Shown here piece after piece: positions 35,731-46,336 of a DNA stretch of 64,000 bases. The translations under genes and the position numbers were made by a program. The DNA is from Cinnamomum chago (lineage: Eukaryota > Streptophyta > Magnoliopsida > Laurales > Lauraceae), in the NCBI GenBank assembly GCA_038049695.1, contig CP142458.1, positions 44,786,001 through 44,850,000 of the forward strand, written 5' to 3'. The notes beneath the pieces were generated by a model. That model did not search any database, had not been told where the DNA came from, and saw only the letters and a list, made by a program, of their open reading frames with translations. How positions within the stretch are numbered: position 1 is the first letter of the stretch; every line of letters starts with the position of its first letter.

Positions 35731-36760
35731 CTTTCTCCTTCTTCTTCTCCTTCTAGCTTTCCTCTTCGACCTTGTTGTCGAATCTTGGTGATATAACAGT
35801 AATAGGCACCTTGCTTGTGACTGTTCGTGCATGTCAACAGAGTGTTTTTCATCAACCTCTTGAAGTCTGATCACTGGTGGCCCACCTCCGATCAGTCCAA
35901 GTTCATCAAGGACATCATTCGACCTTGATTAACAGTTAATCAGAGACTTGTGGACCTCTGTATTGACTCAGCAGAGAACTCTGAGTATTATTTTGGGTTC
36001 AGGGAACCAATCTCGTCAGCCGATTGGAGCAACTCATCAGGGGCCCACCTCGGATCAACACAGCAGCATCAGCAGACTATACCATCTTGGTCGACCACTA
36101 ATCCTGGATTTCTTGGACATTTTTTCAGAATTTTTGGCTAATCAGAGGTAGGATTTCTGATCGATTTAGTGGTTTCTTGTTTTGGTGCATACGTTTTCAT
36201 CAAATGCTCATAACATCATGGATCTGTAATCGATTGGAGTGGAACTTGGCTTGATTTGAAGAAAAAAGGAGTACTAGACATCCATCAGATCTGATTAGTC
36301 ATCAGATCATCTACTGGGCCCCACAGTCCCTTTTAGAACACAAAAACAGGGTCGTCAGACCTGTTTTTTTTTTGTTTTTGGAACCAGCCTGTTTTTTTTT
36401 TTTTTGGAATATTGTTCATCTCCGGACTACTTGAGATTCAGTAAATCACTTCTTGAATTTACAGCAGAGATCACTCTAATAGATCTGAGTTGAGATCACT
36501 ATTTTGATGCTGTGTCATGTTCATATCTCTGTGGTATTGTACTGTTAGTGCTTCTAATTAGTGCTGATTCATGCTGTCTGGTGGAAATCTACACCTTTAG
36601 TGCACTGTTGTGGGTTGTTTGCTGCTAGATTAGCCATTCGTGTCCAATCAATCTTGTTCTGCTACTTACATATAGATTGGATACTTTAGATCTGAGGGCT
36701 GATCTCATCCCTTTACTACTGATTTGCGTGGTCTGCTGTCTTTTTTCACTTTATTCTGCA
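35731..36760 (+). other. Untranslated leader of Copia B
   Basis: 1.03 kb with T-tracts near 36363-36405. No open frame was recognised. It contains a GATCTGATTA..ATCAGATCA..GGGCCCCAC motif (36289-36322) also found in the Gypsy LTR. Confidence 0.7.
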
Positions 36761-39700
36761 ATGGACAAGTATGATGTTATCCCAATTAAATTCAATGGGC
36801 AAAATTATATGTCCTGGTCCTTCCACTTAAGGAACTTTGTCGAAGGACAGGGCCTTTTTGGTTAGCTTGATGGATCGATAACCAAACCTCAGATTACAAG
36901 TGCTTCTGACTCAAAAGGCCTAGCCACCTGGTCCAAAGAAAATGCAAAAGTCATCACTTGGATCCTTAACTCTATTGATCCTTCTCTTGTCGTGGCCCTT
37001 CAAGCCTACACCACAGCAGCTGATATGTGGGCTCATCTGAAGAAAGTTTACCATCAAACAAATAAAGCCCGGAAATTTCATCTGGATAGTGAAATTGCCA
37101 GATACAGTCAAAGGGATAAAACTGTGCAGGAATACTTTAATGGTTTCCTCACCTTGTGGACTGAAAGGGATTCCATGCTGATCCAAACAGTCTCTTCTGG
37201 ATTTCTATCTGAGGCTCTCCAGTTACAAGAAGAAACTCATATCAGCCAGTTTCTTATGAATCTCCGACCTGAATTTGAATCTGTTCGGTCTGCACTTATG
37301 AATAGGGAGAATACTGCTAATCTTGATACTTGCCTCCAAGAAGTCCTTCGCGAAGAACTTCGTCTCACTTCACAGCGCACTATTCTGGAGGCACCAGAAG
37401 CACCCAAAGCCTTCCTTGCGCCTCTTCCTACTGACTCGGCTCTTCTGGCAACTCCAAAGCAGACTCAATGTTATGAATGCAAAGGCTTCGGACATATTGC
37501 CAAAAATTGTCGCAAGAAATTGGTTTGCAGATATTGCAAACGGACCGGTCATGTGATTGATGACTGTCGAAGCCTGCAGCGACGGAATGAGACACAGCCT
37601 AAGAAGCCTCCCTCCCACATGCCAAGACAGAATGTTCCATCTGCTTTTCAGGCTCAAGCGCCCTTATCAGATACAGGCAGCACTTCCTCTGGAGCTATAT
37701 CCATGACTCCTGCTCAGATTCAAGAGCTGATCCAGAGCACAGTCACTTCTGCATATGCGTCTATGGGCTTCTCTGGTGGTCGGTATCAACCTCATTCTCA
37801 TATAGCATCTCCTGCCTTTCATTCTTCTGCATCTCTTTCTTCTTCTATCACCTCATCCACATGGTTTTTAGATTCAGGAGCCTCAAATCATATGACATCT
37901 GTAGAACATAGTTTTACAGATTCACACCCTTACCTTGGAAAAGAAAAAATTACCACTGCTAATGGTGATCAACTACTCATTTCTGGAGTTGGTACCATTA
38001 CTTTATCTAGTGTCACTGGCCAGTCCATCACCCTTTCCAATGTCTACTTTGTTCCAAAATTGTCGGCTAATCTACTTTCTGTAGGACAACTTATTGATGA
38101 GGGCTATCTTGTTCACTTTTCTTCTTCTGGTTGTGTCATACAGGGGCGACAAACTGGGAAGGTGATCGCGACGGAGAGTAAACATGGGCGCCTGTTTTTG
38201 CTGGACATTGGACATCATTCCTTCTTTGCTTCATCTTCTAATAATTTCAAAAACTTGTGGACGGTTTGGCATAAACGTCTTGGTCATGTGAACAATGCCA
38301 ATTTAATTTCTTTGTTTAAACTTGGTTGTTTGGATTCTTCAATTGATAATAAAATGATGTCTTCTTTATCTCAATCAAAATGTGAAACTTGTTGTTTAAG
38401 TAAGAGTCATATTTTGCCATTTTTTGTTCATAACTCTCGTTCATTAGAATCATTTGATATAATTCACACTGATGTTTGGGGCATTGCTCCTACCTTGAGT
38501 AGGACAGGATTCAAGTACTATGTGACATTTATTGATGATCATTCCCGTTATACTTGGATTTATTTCATGCGTTTAAAATCTGAAGTGTTTTCTATTTTTC
38601 AAAGATTCTATAACATGGTACACACTCAATTTAAGAAAGATATCAAGATCCTTAGATCCGATTCTGGCGGAGAATACTTGTCTCATGAATTCTCTGCTTT
38701 CCTTTCTGATAAAGGAATTCTTCATCAAAAATCTTGTCCGCACACTCCTCAACAGAATAGAATTGCGGAAAGAAAGAACAGACATATTCTTGAAACTGTT
38801 CGCACCCTTTTACTTGCATCCTTAGTTCCTCCAGAATTTTGGTGTGATGCTGCACAGACTGCGGTATATCTGATTAATCGTCTTCCCAGTGCTGTTCTAG
38901 GCAAAACTACTCCTTATGGAGTTCTCTTTGAACATCCACCTTCATACTCTCACTTACGTGTGTTTGGTTGCTTGTGTTTTGTTCATCTTCCACCGACTGA
39001 ACGCACTAAGCTATCTCCACAGGCTGCCAAATGCATCTTTCTTGGCTATAGTTCTGAACACAAAGGGTTTTTGTGTTATGATCGGTTTGAAAAACGCATG
39101 CGAATCTCTCGTAATGTGATCTTCATGGAACATATTCCTTTCTTTTCATTACGTTTAGATCATCATCCCATTGTTGTGTCCTATTTGCCACAATTCCCGG
39201 AGTCTGCTACTCCATCACCTGCTCTCAAGGTCTATGTCCGGCGTAACAAGGTTCCTCCTATGGTGCCTCCCTCTACTGATCATCTCCCAGTGATGCCTAC
39301 TGCTCCTACAGGTAACCATGCTTCTTCTGATAATCTCATCTCTCTGCGACGATCTAATCGTCTTTCCATTGCCCCTAACTGCTATGGCTTTCCTGCTCTC
39401 TTTTCATCCTTAGATAGTACTCCAATACCCACCTCATATTCACAGGCCTCGAAGATTGCTTACTGGCAGGATGCTATGAATGAGGAATTGCTCGCTCTCG
39501 AAGCTAATCATACATGGGACTTGGTACCGGCTCCTAAAGGCGCCTCTGTGATTGGCAGTAAATGGATCTACTCCATAAAAGTTCACTCTGATGGGAGTCT
39601 TGATCGCTATAAAGCTCGATTGGTTGCGCAGGGTTATAAACAGGAGTATGGAATCGACTATGAGGAGACATTTGCACCAGTGGCTAAAATGACCACTGTT

Positions 39701-40975
39701 CGTACTCTCCTCTGTGTTGCTGCAGCCCGTAACTGGCCTCTGTGGCAAATGGATGTCAAAAATGCATTTCTTCATGGCGATTTGCAAGAGACTGTTTTCT
39801 TAAAGCCTCCTCCAGGATATGCATGTCCTCCTCAGCATGTTTGAAAGTTGCGGAAATCTTTGTATGGACTTAAGCAAGCTCCCAGAGCGTGGTTTGATAA
39901 ATTCCGGACTGCAATTCTTCAAGCTGGATTTCGTCAGACTCATTCAGATAGCTCACTGTTTCTTCGATGGACAACGAAGGGCTACACGTTCCTTTTAGTC
40001 TATGTTGATGATATGATTATCAGTGGCAATGATAGTGCTGGCATTACGGATCTCAAACATCATCTCACTCGACACTTCAGAATGAAGGATCTTGGACCTC
40101 TCACCTACTTTCTGGGCCTGGAATTCTTGCGTAGCAAATCTGGCATTCGGGTTCATCAGCGGAAATATGTTACAGATTTGATAACTTCGGCAAGACTTGA
40201 GGATGCCCACACTTTTGATACACCTATGGAGTTGAACAGCAAGATCAGTGCGGCTGATGGCCTTCCCCTGGATGATCCCTCTGTTTTTCGGCGGATAGGT
40301 TGTAGTTTGCTCTACTTAACTATGACTCGGCCGGATATCTCTCATGCCGTTCATACGGTTAGCCAGTTTGTGAGCAATCCTCACAAACCTCACCTTGCTG
40401 CTGCCTTGCGCATACTTCGCTATGTCAAAGGCACCCTTAATCATGGTCTCTTCTACCCTTCGGGAGCTTCCCTGCACTTATCCGCTTATGCGAATGCTGA
40501 CTGGGCTGGTTGGCCCGATTCTCGGCGATCTACCACTGGCTGGTGTATGTTTCTTGGGGACTCATTGATTTCATGGAAGTGCAAGAAGCAAACCACCGTT
40601 TCGAAATCTTCTGCTGAGGCAGAATATCGGGCCATGTCATCCGCGAGTGCTGAAATCATCTGGCTACGACGTCTTCTTTGTGAATTCGGTGTCACGGTGG
40701 GTAGTCCTACACCTCTTCATGGGGACAACACCAGTGCTACCCGAATTGCAAACAATCCCGTCTTTCATGAAAGAACGAAGCATATTGAGATTGATTGTCA
40801 CTTCATCCGTCAGCATGTTGTTACTGAAAAGATAACTCTGCCCCATGTCTCTACTCTTAACCAGTTGGCGGATGTCTTCACAAAAGCTCTTCCCAAAACG
40901 CGCCATAGTGATCTTACTAGCAAATTGATGTTTTCTGCCTTACCACATCAATTTGAGGGGGAGTGTAGAAGATAA
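36761..40975 (+). pseudogene. Copia B gag-pol polyprotein with two stop codons
   Basis: A single 1404-codon frame. Gag is near residues 1-230, zinc knuckles at 237 ([14 protein letters not shown]) and 256 ([14 protein letters not shown]), protease [10 protein letters not shown] at 368, integrase D571, D634 and E670 (D-35-E spacing kept), reverse transcriptase with [12 protein letters not shown] and YVDDMI at 1081, and RNase H ending HGDNTSATRI and FHERTKHIEIDCHFIR. TAG at 36863-36865 ends gag after 34 codons and TGA at 39842-39844 cuts reverse transcriptase just before SLYGLKQAPRAWF. Integrase also has [12 protein letters not shown], where Gly is usual in place of Arg. There are no frameshifts. 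The frame runs past the polypurine tract into the 3' LTR. It is probably dead but very recent, and might be mobilised in trans. Confidence 0.93.
40956..40963 (+). promoter_or_regulatory. Polypurine tract of Copia B
   Basis: GAGGGGGAG lies immediately before the 3' LTR start TGTAGAAG, the usual plus-strand primer position. Confidence 0.85.
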
Positions 40976-41241
40976 TGGGCCCATCTAACCCAAGGCCCAT
41001 ATACAATAGGCCCATACTCATATATCACGTGGGATTAGTTGACTCATCACCAATCTGTTTATATTCTCATTCCATGTATAGAAGATTGTAATTTATATTC
41101 TTTATATTCTTTCCTCATACATAGATTGTAATTGCCTTGATTAAGGCTAGAATTCATTATAAGTAAAGAGAGGACTGATCGACCAGATCATCCAATATTC
41201 CAAAGATGTTTTCTCTTCATCTCAAAGTTCTGAATCTTACA
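40964..41241 (+). repeat. 3' LTR of Copia B
   Basis: 278 bp, nearly identical to the 5' copy. It is followed by the ATACG duplication and then Gypsy integrase sequence. Confidence 0.93.
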
Positions 41242-41246
41242 ATACG

Positions 41247-42115
41247 TTATGCTAAAACTCAGTTTCGTACCCATAGCCTTCTGTAAGCTCTTCCAAAACT
41301 GTGAAACAAATCTGGTATCCATGTCTGATACAATCGATGCTGAAACGCCATGCAACCTTACAATCTCCCGAACATATGTTTTGGCCAGGTGTTCCATTGT
41401 AGTTTTTCCTTTCAACGGTATGAAGTGCGCTGACTTGGTCAATCGATCCACAATTACCCAAATTATTTCATTTTGTCTTGAGCTCCTGGGAAAATCCTAA
41501 AATAATATCCATAGTGATATGTTCTCATTTCCATTCTAGTATGGGTAACGGCTGCAGCAATCCCCCCGGCTTCCTATGATCAGCCTTCACTTGTTGACAA
41601 GTAAAACACCGTCCAACAAACTCAGTAACATCATTTTTCATACCGATCCACCAAAACCTGATTTTTAAGTTCTGATACATCTTGGTGCTCCCCGGATGGA
41701 TAGTATATCTTGTGTGATGTGTTTCCTTCAAAATTTCATCTTTGATTTCCCGAATATTTGGGACACAAAGTCTGCCTCGGCAATACAATACGCCACTAAC
41801 ACCTGATAAGTCCGATTTATTGTCTAGTTTGTCGAAGATTTCCACCAATGCCTTGTCATCTCGTTGATGATCTTTTATTTTCTAAATTAATTCCGGTTGA
41901 ACCTTGAAACTTCCCAATAGTACTTTTTCACCAATAGGCCATAAATTTGCATCCAAGTCCTTGATCTCTTCAAGTAGTCGCCACTCAACGGTAAGACAAG
42001 CCATCTGTGCTAATTTCCTACTTAAGGCGTCGGCTACAACATTCGCCTTTCCCGGATGATAAAATATAGAGAAATTATAATCTTTCAAGAATTCCATCCA
42101 TCTTCGTTGGCGCAA
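41247..42115 (-). pseudogene. Gypsy RNase H end and integrase N-terminal and core
   Basis: The minus strand reads [22 protein letters not shown] (RNase H end, split here at 42115), ADALSRK, the HHCC zinc region (HHTRYTIHPGSTKMYQNLK, CFTCQQVK) and the integrase core (VDRLTKSAHFIPLK, GVSASIVSDMDTRFVSQFW) up to the Copia B insertion. Stops interrupt it at about 41882 and 41525. The strict catalytic order Asp...Asp is still visible. Confidence 0.85.
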
Positions 42116-42151
42116 GTTCAGTTCTTTTTGAGAAAATACATATTTGAGGCT

Positions 42152-42805
42152 CTAGTGATCTGTATATACTTCAAATTCTTCACCGTAAAGGTAGTGTCTC
42201 CAAATTTTCAATGTAAAAACTACAACTGCCAACTCAAGGTCGTGCGCAACATAATTTTGTTCATGAACCTCTAGCTCTCTGGAAGCATATGCAATCACCT
42301 TACCATGATGCATGAGAACACACCCTAGCCCTTGTAACGACGCATCACAATAGATAACAAATCCTCCAGTCCCCACAGGAAGGGCGAGTATTGGTGTCGA
42401 TGTCAGTTTACCTTTCAATGTTCTGAAGCTATCCTCATATTTCTCGTCCCAAGTGAACGGAACATCCTTCCTTGTGAGTCTGGCCAACGGTCCAGCAATC
42501 GTAGAAAATCCTCGTACAAACCTTCGATAATAACCTGCCATGCCTAAGAAACTTCGCACTTCGGAGACATTTGTAGGTCGCTTCCAATTCATAACCGCTT
42601 TGATTTTGGTAGGGTCGACAGATAATCCGTCTCCTGAAATAATGTGCCCCAAAAAGGTTACTTGCTCTAACCAGAAATCACACTTGCTAAACTTGGCATA
42701 GAGCTGGCTGTCCCTCAACAGTCGCAAGGAGGTACGCAAATGCTCGCCATGTTCTTGACTTTCCTTAAGAGTAGATGAGGATATCATCAATAAATACCAC
42801 CACAA
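42152..42805 (-). pseudogene. Gypsy reverse transcriptase thumb and RNase H
   Basis: It continues the reverse transcriptase in another frame: [59 protein letters not shown] (RNase H), [18 protein letters not shown]. The frame change lies next to the FIDDILIYS box at about 42765, where one extra base shifts the frame. It ends at a stop after YTDH. Confidence 0.88.
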
Positions 42806-43265
42806 ATTTATCCAGATAGGGTTGAAAAACTTGGTTCATCAATGCCATAAAGGCGGCCGGCGCATTGGTTAATCCGAAAGGCATAACTAGAAACTCGCAA
42901 TTCCCATACCGCGTCCGAAACGCCGTCTTGGGAATGTCTTCCTCCCTTACTCTTAGTTGATGGTAGCCCGACCTTAGATCAATCTTGGAAAAGTATTTTG
43001 CTCCTTGCAATTGATCAAACAGTTCATCAATGCGGGGTAGAGGGTACTTCTTCTTAATAGTCACCTGATTTAACTGTCTATAATCAATACACATTCTCAG
43101 GGTTCCATCCTTCTTCTTCACAAACAACACTGGTGCTCCCCATGGGGACACACTAGGCCGAATGAATCCTTTGTCCAATAGTTCCTCCAATTGATCTTTG
43201 AGTTCCTTCAATTCCGCAGGAGCCATTCGATAGGGTGCCTTAGAAATCGGGGCCGTACCCCGCAT
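42765..43265 (-). pseudogene. Gypsy reverse transcriptase palm
   Basis: Minus-strand motifs: [80 protein letters not shown] and the catalytic [11 protein letters not shown]. The catalytic residues are intact. The frame is broken at both ends, by a frameshift downstream and a small deletion upstream near 43290. Confidence 0.9.
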
Positions 43266-43834
43266 TATTTCAATAGTAAAGTCGACCTCCCGAATTGGGG
43301 AACAATGGGAATATCTTCTATACTTAGTTTCGGTTTATCCTCCGAAATGAAGGCTAAAAAGCCTTTGCACCCATTCCTCAGTAACTCACCAGCTTTGATG
43401 GCTGAGATAACCATTGACCGAACAAGTCTCCTTTTTCCCACCAAACTAACATGAGTAAATCCCTCTAAATTGAACCAAACTACTTTGTTAAAGCAGTCTA
43501 AAATAGCCCGATACCTAGTAAGCCAGTCTATTCCCAGAATAACATCAAAGTCGTTCATACGTAACAATATCAGGTTAGCCGGCATCAGGGCTTACCCAAT
43601 CGCTATCATGCAATCATAAAATATGGTTCTAGTACATATTTACTCACCCGTGGGTGTAGTCACCATTAATGCATTAGTCAAAATTGAGGGAGAATTTTCT
43701 ATCTTGGCAGCAAAAGTATGCGAGAAGAAAGAATTAATTGAACCTGAATCAAATAAAGTACTAGCTTCATAATTGGAAATTAAAACCATACCCTCAACTA
43801 CATGGTTGGCCGCTTCCACATCATGGTGAGTCAT
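43266..43834 (-). pseudogene. Gypsy protease and linker to reverse transcriptase
   Basis: The minus strand reads ASTLFDSGSINSFFS (aspartic protease, DSG) near 43760, then, past stops at 43640-43642 and 43592-43594, MPANLILLRMNDFDVILGIDWL. Around 43290 the linker usual before the reverse transcriptase appears to have lost sequence, and the frame shifts. Confidence 0.8.
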
Positions 43835-44008
43835 GGCAAAGAGCCTTCCGTTCTGCTACTATCCCGCTTGATTCCCTCCCTGGTTATTCCTGCCAAGGTT
43901 GTAAGGCTGTCCCTGGGGTGGGTTCTGCTAATTTCCACGGGGCTGATGTGTCTGGTTTTGATAATAGCGCTGGTTTTGTGGACGTTCTTGTTGGCGACCT
44001 TGCTGATT

Positions 44009-45103
44009 TTACGAAGGTGCTTGTCCTTGTGTCTGGATTTGATTCCTTCCCTGCTTACTGGGGCAGTCCCTAACTTGGTGCCCTTCCTGACCACAACCAT
44101 AACATCCACCTTTCTGTTTGGTCTGATTTCTCTCCCTGACCTCGGGACAATCTTTTACCTTATGACCTCCTTTTCCACACCCAAAGCACACTCCAGATAT
44201 TTTCCGGCATTGATTTGTTTCATGTGATCCTCCGCAATGGTTGCAGACCGGCTTGGCTCCAGTTTTCTGTCTCTTATTGGGGAACTTGTGCTTGGAGTTA
44301 TCTGTTTTTCCTTCAGTGGACGTCATTTGAGTATGCCTCTTTATATCTTCAATGGCCTCTTCTGAAACGAAAGCTTTTCTTAAAGCTTCAGCATAAGTCT
44401 TTGGTTCATGCAGCTTCACGTCCTTTTTGATGTCTGGTCTAAGGCCGTTCACAAATCGTTCCATCTTTTCTTCTTCTGTAGCCACTAATGTTTCAGCAAA
44501 ATGTGACAGCTCTGTAAACTTAAGAGCGTACTTGGCTACCGTCAAATTTCCTTGCACCAAAGTTTCAAACTCTCTCTTCTTCTGAGCCCTAATATGATCT
44601 AGTATAAACTTCTTGATAAATTCCCTTTTGAAGAAGGCCCAAGAAATTTCTGTTTCTTGCCCATTGAATGACCTCTTGGCTGTCTTCCACCATTCCTTCG
44701 CATCACCTTCTAATTTGAATGCTACAAGTATGGCTTTTTGATGTTCTGTACAACCCATAACTTCAAAGATGCCCTCCATGTGTTCTGCCCATTTATTTGC
44801 ATCCCAAGGATTAGTTGTTTCTTCAAAGCTCTTGGGGCGAAATTCATTGAATCTTTTATATAAGGTATCTCTTTCACGATTCTTACCCCCATTGATGCTA
44901 CCTTCACCCGAACCATCTCTGTTATTACTGTGTCCCTCGCCATTCTCACTTTGATGGTGATAGATAACGGAGATCTGCTCTTGAACCTGTGCATACGCCT
45001 TCATAAAGCTTTCAAACATCTACCGAGCGTACTCCGGCAACTCCATAGTTCCACTGTTTGGTCGATTGTTGTTCGCATTCTCATTACCAGTGACATTGCC
45101 CAT
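44009..45103 (-). pseudogene. Gypsy gag with one stop codon
   Basis: The frame starts ATG at 45101-45103 (MGNVTGNENANNN), meets TAG at 45020-45022, then runs open from 45019 for 336 codons. Capsid-type helices (EGDAKEWWKTAKRSF, RFVNGLRPDIKKDVKL) are followed by three zinc knuckles: CNHCGGSHETNQC, CFGCGKGGHKVKDC and CYGCGQEGHQVRDC. Apart from the one stop it is well preserved. Gag would form the virus-like particle and bind element RNA. Confidence 0.88.
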
Positions 45104-45243
45104 CGTCTTATTCTTTCCACAAAAGAAAGAATTTGTGAGCTAAAATCAACATAATTCACTTTAATCTCTACCATTGACACCCGAACGTCTTCACCACGTG
45201 ACCTATGGGTTGCTAATTCTTTTAATTTGCCCAAAACCTTATT

Positions 45244-45254
45244 CTCTGTTACCA
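45244..45254 (-). promoter_or_regulatory. Primer binding site of the Gypsy element
   Basis: The minus strand reads TGGTAACAGAG three bases after the LTR end GTCGTGACA. It is one base off the tRNA-Met type TGGTATCAGAG. Confidence 0.75.
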
Positions 45255-45406
45255 CTTTGTCACGACCCAAATCCCAGGGCCCTGTCGGATATTCGAATCG
45301 TGATAACTTGGCAATGTTTACCATTCATTTATCAAATAATTCACATAAGAGATTTGGCATTCAAATCAAACTATAATTCCAATTTAATTTATAAAAGTCA
45401 AACAAT

Positions 45407-45709
45407 TGTTAAACAGGCCCAAGGCCCATAGCCCATCAGTAGTCAATGCTATATCTCACGTGGAATTGATTTGGGTCAATATTGAGACAGCTGTAGCCTT
45501 CCTAACTTAGAATAGCAATTGTTGTAATTAGTTGTGTTTCTAACTTAGGTTAATGATTGATATAATTAGATTGTTTTCCTTTCTTAGAAGCCTTAATTAA
45601 AGGCATGTAAATACCTATATATTGATGGACAATCTCCATAGAAAGTGACACAAATCAATACATTCTCAAGAGTGTTTGAAAACTCTTTTCTGTGATCGTG
45701 AGTCTGTCA
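45407..45709 (+). repeat. 5' LTR of Copia C
   Basis: TGTTAAACAGGCCCAAGG to GTGAGTCTGTCA, 303 bp. A TATATATT promoter-like box lies near 45617. Confidence 0.95.
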
Positions 45710-45721
45710 TGGTATCAGAGC
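45710..45721 (+). promoter_or_regulatory. Primer binding site of Copia C
   Basis: TGGTATCAGAGC directly after the LTR; initiator tRNA-Met type. Confidence 0.95.
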
Positions 45722-46336
45722 ACATATTCAAGAACACCTAGTTTCTTCTCCTCCAAAGCCTCAAGGCAGTAGGATAGAGAGTTTATATCTCTTCCTCGTG
45801 CAGAATAACAGATCCAGGAATTTGTTCAAGAATTCCAGCGTCATTCACACTCTGCGACAGTTGGTATCACATAGGTGGCACACTCCTGATCATCAGTTCA
45901 TCTTCCAAAAACCATACAGTCATGGTCGCCTGGTACTCCTAGGATTATTGACAATTTTTTCAGGATTTTTTAGCATCTCCAGGTTGGTCGTTTACTCATT
46001 CTCAAGTGTTTTTTAGAAAAGTACATTGTTTTCATCAAGACCATCCAGTATCGTGGATTTTCAGCAGAATCAAGTCAAACCTGTTTCAATAGAAGCCAAA
46101 ATAGAAGGCTTTCCCAGATCAATCTTCTGATCTAAGGCCAGATCCATCTGTGGGGCCCACGTAGTGGATTTACAGCCATATTTTTGGTCATCTGGGGTGT
46201 TTATTTGCACTGTTTTTGTGCTCTCTGTCATCTGGGGTGATTATTTTACACAGGAAGCTCGTCTGTGTCTGGGTTAACAACAGAACATTGTTTCTCTTAT
46301 CTGTTAGATCAATTTTTGATTCAATCTTGATTTAAG
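45722..46336 (+). other. Untranslated leader of Copia C
   Basis: 615 bp without a convincing frame. It contains GATCTAAGGCCAGATCC..GGGGCCCACG (46128-46163), resembling a motif in other elements here. Confidence 0.7.

Larger units (their letters stand above)
35442..41241 (+). mobile_element. Copia element B, complete, TSD ATACG
   Basis: 5.8 kb with 277/278-bp LTRs, tRNA-Met primer site, one gag-pol frame and polypurine tract. ATACG flanks it at 35437-35441 and 41242-41246. The LTRs differ by one substitution and one inserted base (in AAAGCTTTTT versus AAAGATGTTT), so the insertion is young. It lies in the Gypsy integrase gene in opposite orientation. Confidence 0.95.

Noticed and set aside
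44215..45431. Several plus-strand frames
   Set aside because: They are antisense shadows of the Gypsy gag and LTR.
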